Below are positions 31,527 through 35,191 of a stretch of DNA of 35,191 nt, in pieces (the stretch's first letter is position 1; each line of letters starts with the position of its first letter). Source of the stretch: Bacteroidales bacterium UBA2939 (GTDB lineage Bacteria; Bacteroidota; Bacteroidia; Bacteroidales; P3); assembly GCA_002349055.1 (NCBI GenBank), contig DECD01000005.1:33959-69149 (forward strand). The letters run 5' to 3'. The notes under the pieces are model-generated. The model did not search any database and was not told the DNA's origin. It was given only the letters and a program-made list of their open reading frames with translations. The translations under genes were made by a program, and so were the position numbers.

Positions 31527-32719
31527 ACCAACTGATAATCGATCTATATGATATCTGGGAGGTCCTCAGCGCCGAGGTGCGACGCGTTTTTTCCGACAGC
31601 ACCGTCCTCCTCATCTTCTTCATCGCTCCCCTACTCTACCCGCTCATCTTCTGCTGCATGTACCGCACGGAGAATGTGCAAGACCTGCCTGTCGCCGTGG
31701 TCGACGAGGCGGTGTGCGACGCCAGCAAACGCTTCATCCACAAGCTCGACGCCACGCCCGAAATCACCGTCACCTACAAATGCTGCAACATGTCGGAAGC
31801 CGAGGAACTGCTCAAGGCCAACAAGATACACGCCATCTTCTACGTCCCCAAGGACTTCTCGCAACGGATAGCCACCCTCCGCACCGCCCACATCGGCGTG
31901 TTTGCCGACATGAGCTCGTTCTATTACTATAAGGCCGCGCTGTTGGGTTCCAATGCCGTGCTCATCGACGAGATGCACACCATTGAGCTGCAACGCTACG
32001 GAATGGAAGGACTCACCGGAGAGGCGGCACGCGTACAGATGCAACCCATTGTCAACGAAGAAATCACCGCCTTCAACCCCACGGGCGGCTATGGATCCTT
32101 CTTCCTCCCGGCACTGCTCGTCCTGGTCATCCACCAGACCCTCTTCCTGGGCATCTGCCTCCTCGGCGGCGAAACTCGCGAGAACCGCCGCGCCTTGCAG
32201 ATTATTCCGGCGCGTCTGCGCATACGCTCCATCCACCGCGTCACCCTCGGACGCTCACTCTGCTACATCCTCATCTACACCCCCATCTGCGTCATCAGCA
32301 TGTGGTTCATCCCGCGATGGTTCCAGCTGCCGCAACTGGGCAACCTCTACGAAATCATGATATTCCTGCTGCCGTTCCTGCTGGCTGTCATCTTCTTCGC
32401 AATGACGATGGGCAACATCTTCGTGAGACAGAAACTTTCGCCCATGCTCTGCTTTGCCTTCTTCAGCCTGGTGCTCTTCTTCCTCACCGGCATGGTGTGG
32501 CCGCAAGCCAGCATGCCCAAGTTCTGGCTCTGGTTCAGCTATATCTTCCCTTCCACGCCAGGCGTGCAGGGATTCATCAAAGTTTCTTCCATGGGAGCCT
32601 CGATGGCCGATGTGAGCCACGAATACCTCACCCTCTGGATTCAGGCCGGCATCTACTTCATCACAGCCACCTTCTCGCTGCTACTCATCAAGAAATTCAA
32701 GTTCTACAACGCCCGATAG
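31523..32719 (+). CDS. ABC-2-type permease, second subunit
   Basis: A 398-residue paralogue of the preceding gene with the same topology: N-terminal helix (about 26-48), external domain starting LPVAVVDEAVCDASKRFIHK, and a C-terminal helix cluster with FFLTGMVWPQASMPKFWLWF. The two probably form a heterodimeric membrane unit working with the upstream adaptor and TolC-like protein. No ATPase gene is nearby. The stop lies two bases from the convergent stop of the TerC-family gene. Confidence 0.85.
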   Translation: MNQLIIDLYDIWEVLSAEVRRVFSDSTVLLIFFIAPLLYPLIFCCMYRTENVQDLPVAVVDEAVCDASKRFIHKLDATPEITVTYKCCNMSEAEELLKANKIHAIFYVPKDFSQRIATLRTAHIGVFADMSSFYYYKAALLGSNAVLIDEMHTIELQRYGMEGLTGEAARVQMQPIVNEEITAFNPTGGYGSFFLPALLVLVIHQTLFLGICLLGGETRENRRALQIIPARLRIRSIHRVTLGRSLCYILIYTPICVISMWFIPRWFQLPQLGNLYEIMIFLLPFLLAVIFFAMTMGNIFVRQKLSPMLCFAFFSLVLFFLTGMVWPQASMPKFWLWFSYIFPSTPGVQGFIKVSSMGASMADVSHEYLTLWIQAGIYFITATFSLLLIKKFKFYNAR

Positions 32720-32721
32720 CG

Positions 32722-33699
32722 CTACTCCGTCTTGGGTGCGGGCTTCTTGATAAGCATCGACAAGAGAACGCTGAAAACCAGGATGCCCAGTATGACGGCG
32801 AGGGAGGCTAATGTAGGAATGTGCCAGCCGAGGAATTCGCCGCCAATCATCTTCACACCGATGAACGACAACAGCACTCCCAAGCCGTAGTGCAGCATCC
32901 AGAAGCGGTCGGCCACATCGCTCAACAGGAAGAACAGCGAGCGCAGGCCCATGATGGCGAAGATGTTGGAAGTGTAGACAATCACAGGATTTTTGGTTAC
33001 CGAGAAGACGGCGGGAATGGAGTCGACGGCAAAGATAATGTCCGAGAACTCGATGACCAGCAGCACCAGGAACAGAGGCGTCAGCAGCCACTTTCCGCCC
33101 TCGTGGACAAAGAAGTCGTGGCCGTGGCTCTTAGAGGTTACAGGAAAATATTTCGAGGCGAACCTGACGATGGGGTGATTCTCGGTGTCAATCTGCTCCT
33201 CGCCCTTGTCGACGAACATCTTCACGCCGCTGTAAATCAGTATCACGCCAAACACCGCCAGCAACCACGAAAACTGCGTCACCAGGGCGCCCAGGGCGAA
33301 GATGAAGATGAACCTCAGCACAATGGCGCCGAAGATGCCCCAGAAGAGCACCCGGTGGTAGTACTCGCGCTTGATGCCGAAGCTCACGAAAATCATAATC
33401 ATCACGAAGATATTGTCAATCGACAGGCTCTCCTCGAGGAAGTAACCCGCCAGGAACTCCTGCACCATCTCGCTGCGATAGGCCGCGAGGTCGGTCACCG
33501 AGGCGTCGGGCGGCATCATCCAGTCGCCGAAGAAGTGGACCAGCACGGCGAAACTCATCGCCAGTCCCACCCAAATGCCCGTCCAGATGGCCGCTTCCTT
33601 CACACTCACCACCTTGTCCTTCTTGTGGAACACAAAGAGGTCGAGCATCAGCATCACCACCACGAAGACCATAAACATGCCGAAAAACAATCCGTTCAT
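32722..33699 (-). CDS. TerC/Alx-family membrane protein
   Basis: A 325-residue protein with eight or nine membrane helices. LFVFHKKDKVVSVKEA, the acidic helix ESLSIDNIFVMIMIF and ALLVIEFSDIIFAVDSIPAV are diagnostic of the TerC family, whose members such as Alx export manganese. The conserved membrane aspartates are present. Its likely job is metal-ion homeostasis; the specific metal is inferred from the family only. It has no obvious operon partners and is divergent from the chromate transporter genes. Confidence 0.9.
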   Translation of the reverse strand: MNGLFFGMFMVFVVVMLMLDLFVFHKKDKVVSVKEAAIWTGIWVGLAMSFAVLVHFFGDWMMPPDASVTDLAAYRSEMVQEFLAGYFLEESLSIDNIFVMIMIFVSFGIKREYYHRVLFWGIFGAIVLRFIFIFALGALVTQFSWLLAVFGVILIYSGVKMFVDKGEEQIDTENHPIVRFASKYFPVTSKSHGHDFFVHEGGKWLLTPLFLVLLVIEFSDIIFAVDSIPAVFSVTKNPVIVYTSNIFAIMGLRSLFFLLSDVADRFWMLHYGLGVLLSFIGVKMIGGEFLGWHIPTLASLAVILGILVFSVLLSMLIKKPAPKTE

Positions 33700-33706
33700 A
33701 TAATAA

Positions 33707-33738
33707 AGTTTATAGTTTAACGTTTAAAGTTTAAAAAT
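33707..33738. repeat. AGTTTA-type tandem tract between divergent genes
   Basis: AGTTTATAGTTTAACGTTTA and AAGTTTAAA form imperfect 7-9-base repeats with internal inverted symmetry in the short gap between the TerC-family and ChrA genes. No clear TAnnTTTG box is visible. Confidence 0.5.
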
Positions 33739-33756
33739 ACAGATGATAAAACGACG

Positions 33757-34299
33757 ATGATGGCAAAATATTGCGAACTGTTCACAACTTTTTTCAAAAT
33801 CGGCACCTTCACCATTGGTGGCGGCTACGCCATGATACCGCTCATCCAGCGCGAGGTGGTGACGCGGCGTGGATGGCTGAGTGACACCGAGATGCTCGAC
33901 GCCATAGCCCTCTCGCAAACCATGCCCGGCATCCTGGCGGCCAATATCGCCGCCATCGTGGGGCAACGCCTGCGGGGCATCGGTGGGGCGCTGGTGGCGG
34001 TGCTGGGCAACATACTGATGCCCATCGTCTTCATCATCCTCATCGCCGCCGTCTTCCGCCAGTTTCAGGACATTCCCGCCGTCCAGCATATCTTCATGGC
34101 CCTGCGTCCCGCCGTGGTGGCCCTCATCGCCGCGCCCGTCTTCACCCTGGCCCGCAAGGCCGGCGTCACCCTCCGCACCGTCTGGATTCCCGTCCTCGCC
34201 GCACTCCTCATCTGGCTCTTCGGCATCAGCCCCGTCTTCGTCATCCTCCTCGCCCTAGCCGCAGGATGGACATACTCCAAGTTAATAGATAATAGATAA
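33757..34299 (+). CDS. chrA: Chromate transporter, short-chain subunit 1
   Basis: A 180-residue CHR-domain membrane protein beginning FKIGTFTIGGGYAMIPLIQ, with the motif SQTMPGILAANIAAIVGQRL and four to six membrane helices. Short-chain CHR proteins occur as adjacent pairs whose two products make one transporter, exactly as here. The family exports chromate, but natural substrates may differ. The start is ATG 33757 or the next codon at 33760. The last residues (LIDNR) come from an AATAGAT repeat, and the TAA stop abuts the next ATG. Confidence 0.87.
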   Translation: MMAKYCELFTTFFKIGTFTIGGGYAMIPLIQREVVTRRGWLSDTEMLDAIALSQTMPGILAANIAAIVGQRLRGIGGALVAVLGNILMPIVFIILIAAVFRQFQDIPAVQHIFMALRPAVVALIAAPVFTLARKAGVTLRTVWIPVLAALLIWLFGISPVFVILLALAAGWTYSKLIDNR

Positions 34300-34300
34300 A
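34278..34300. repeat. 7-base AATAGAT tract at the ChrA1/ChrA2 junction
   Basis: AATAGATAATAGATAAATG provides the C-terminal codons and stop of the first gene and runs into the ATG of the second. Confidence 0.55.
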
Positions 34301-34887
34301 TGATTCTTTTTGAGCTTTTCTATACGTTCCTTCTCATCGGCCTCTTCACCTTCGGCGGAGGCTACTCGATGATAGCCCTCATCCAGAGCGCCGTCGTCGA
34401 GGAGCATTCGTGGCTCACCGCCCAGGAGTTTGCCGACATCCTGGCCATCAGCCAGATTACCCCCGGCCCCGTAGGGATCAACACCGCCACCTATGCTGGC
34501 TACTCCGCCGTCATCGCCGAGGGCTATCCCACCGCTATGGCCGTCGCCGGAGCCGTCATCGCCTCCCTCGCCGTCCTCATCCTGCCGCTGACCCTCATCC
34601 TCGTCGTCGGCCGCTGGCTCCTGAAGCACAAGGACCAGGCGCCCTTCGACACCCTCTTCCGCGGCCTCCGCCTCACCGTCGTCGGCCTCATCGCCGCCGC
34701 CGCCCTCAGCCTCATGCCCTCGGCCTTCGCCCCCACCCCGACGGGCACCATCACAATTTTCGACTTTCAATTCTCATTTTTCAATTTAATCATCTTCCTC
34801 GCCGTCTTCGCCCTCTCCCTTTGGAAAAAGGTCTCCCCCATCCTCCTCATCCTCCTCTCCGGCCTGCTGGGGTTGATTATCTATTAA
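34300..34887 (+). CDS. chrA: Chromate transporter, short-chain subunit 2
   Basis: A 195-residue CHR-domain protein, the partner of the preceding gene: LLIGLFTFGGGYSMIALIQ, then ISQITPGPVGINTATYAGY. The segment near residues 151-161, IFDFQFSFFNL, is encoded by a degenerate copy of the CAATTTT repeat (34755-34793) and is placed at the start of a membrane helix. The ATG directly follows the upstream TAA. No terminator was recognised in the AT-rich 100 bases downstream. Confidence 0.87.
   Translation: MILFELFYTFLLIGLFTFGGGYSMIALIQSAVVEEHSWLTAQEFADILAISQITPGPVGINTATYAGYSAVIAEGYPTAMAVAGAVIASLAVLILPLTLILVVGRWLLKHKDQAPFDTLFRGLRLTVVGLIAAAALSLMPSAFAPTPTGTITIFDFQFSFFNLIIFLAVFALSLWKKVSPILLILLSGLLGLIIY
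34752..34795. repeat. Degenerate CAATTTT tract inside the second ChrA gene
   Basis: ATTTTCGACTTTCAATTCTC followed by ATTTTTCAATTTAATC is a diverged copy of the CAATTTT family, read in frame as IFDFQFSFFNLI. Confidence 0.65.
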
Positions 34888-34958
34888 TCAAATTGCTGAT
34901 AATTAATAACATTTGTCATTATCTTTTTATCTGTCTATGTCTATTTCAAAAAAATATG

Positions 34959-34966
34959 TATCTTTG
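34959..34966 (+). promoter_or_regulatory. Promoter -7 box for the terminal small gene
   Basis: TATCTTTG matches TAnnTTTG and lies 24 bases upstream of the ATG at 34991, so the longer open frame from 34913 would start upstream of the transcript and is rejected. Confidence 0.7.
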
Positions 34967-34990
34967 CAATTTGAAAAAAATCGAAATGTC

Positions 34991-35182
34991 ATGACACAAG
35001 ATTATTCTTATGGAGAAGAACCCACCCCGATGGCTGGCGAACCTTCTGTTGCCTTTGGGGTGAGTGAGAAAAAAAAACTCCGTGTGTTTTCCTGGGAGGA
35101 GATTGACCGTTGCATGCCCTTGGAGGAGTCAGAACGTTTGATTACGGAAAAGATTTATCGGGCTTTTCATCCTGACGCATGA
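34991..35182 (+). CDS. Small acidic protein of unknown function
   Basis: A 63-residue protein from ATG 34991, chosen because of the promoter box just upstream. It is not recognised. The N-terminal half is polar and Pro/Gly-containing (SYGEEPTPMAGEP); the C-terminal half (KLRVFSWEEIDRCMPLEESE, then RLITEKIYRAFHPDA) could form one or two helices. No membrane segment or signal is present. The pattern of a short soluble protein with its own promoter would fit the first gene of a small two-gene unit, but the window ends nine bases later. Confidence 0.55.
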   Translation: MTQDYSYGEEPTPMAGEPSVAFGVSEKKKLRVFSWEEIDRCMPLEESERLITEKIYRAFHPDA

Positions 35183-35191
35183 GAATAATTG

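Overview
This window looks like chromosomal DNA of a fairly GC-rich member of the Bacteroidota, probably Bacteroidales. The evidence is the recurring promoter box TAnnTTTG (often with TTTG about 20 bases upstream), near-absence of Shine-Dalgarno sequences, a PorW/SprE-type type IX secretion lipoprotein, a secreted leucine-rich-repeat protein with a type IX C-terminal sorting domain, DUF4199 and bactofilin genes, and the pairing of a membrane pyrophosphatase with a PPi-type phosphofructokinase. I see no tRNA, rRNA, CRISPR array, phage or transposase.

Layout. (1) Positions 1-12501, minus strand: a tight run of eleven genes, pyrE, SUMF1-like protein, hpt, small lipoprotein, AsmA-like protein, DUF4199 protein, family 2 glycosyltransferase, ychF, porW-like lipoprotein, bactofilin and a kinase-like phosphotransferase that leaves the window. 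Many junctions are ATGA or TAATG overlaps. (2) 12691-15207, plus: hppA with its own promoter and a clear terminator. (3) 15210-19680, an accessory stretch: dispersed repeats, an MNT nucleotidyltransferase antitoxin with a deleted HEPN partner, a structured RNA with promoter and terminator-like end, the AT-rich leucine-rich-repeat protein gene with a remarkable Asp-Thr stalk, and two related AT-rich inverted-repeat elements. (4) 19682-24145, plus: atpD, atpC, an MtaD-like deaminase and an oligopeptide-binding lipoprotein, all overlapping by four bases. (5) 24122-27373, minus: PPi-type phosphofructokinase, EnvC-like protein and LpxH-like hydrolase. (6) 27722-32719, plus: a TolC / HlyD / two-permease export system with no ATPase gene. 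(7) 32722-35191: TerC-family protein (minus), a two-gene chromate transporter and a small unknown protein (plus).

The most unusual property is a large set of short tandem repeats, usually 7-11 bases per unit and often paired as inverted arms. They sit at gene junctions and also inside reading frames. Three cassettes (4205-4319, 11743-11862, 26050-26140) have the same architecture: one arm directly follows the upstream stop codon and supplies the start codon, and the opposite arm, 15-50 bases on, encodes the hydrophobic core of the signal peptide. Other copies insert extra peptides into the phosphotransferase, the porW-like lipoprotein, the deaminase, the TolC-like protein and the second chromate transporter subunit. 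The 7-base and 8-base units used are stop-free in all three frames in the orientation seen and stop in every frame in the other, which explains how they can be tolerated inside genes.

The second candidate for something new is the structured RNA at about 15975-16232: it has at least six perfect helices, a possible pseudoknot and a T-run end, and lies directly upstream of the secreted leucine-rich-repeat gene.
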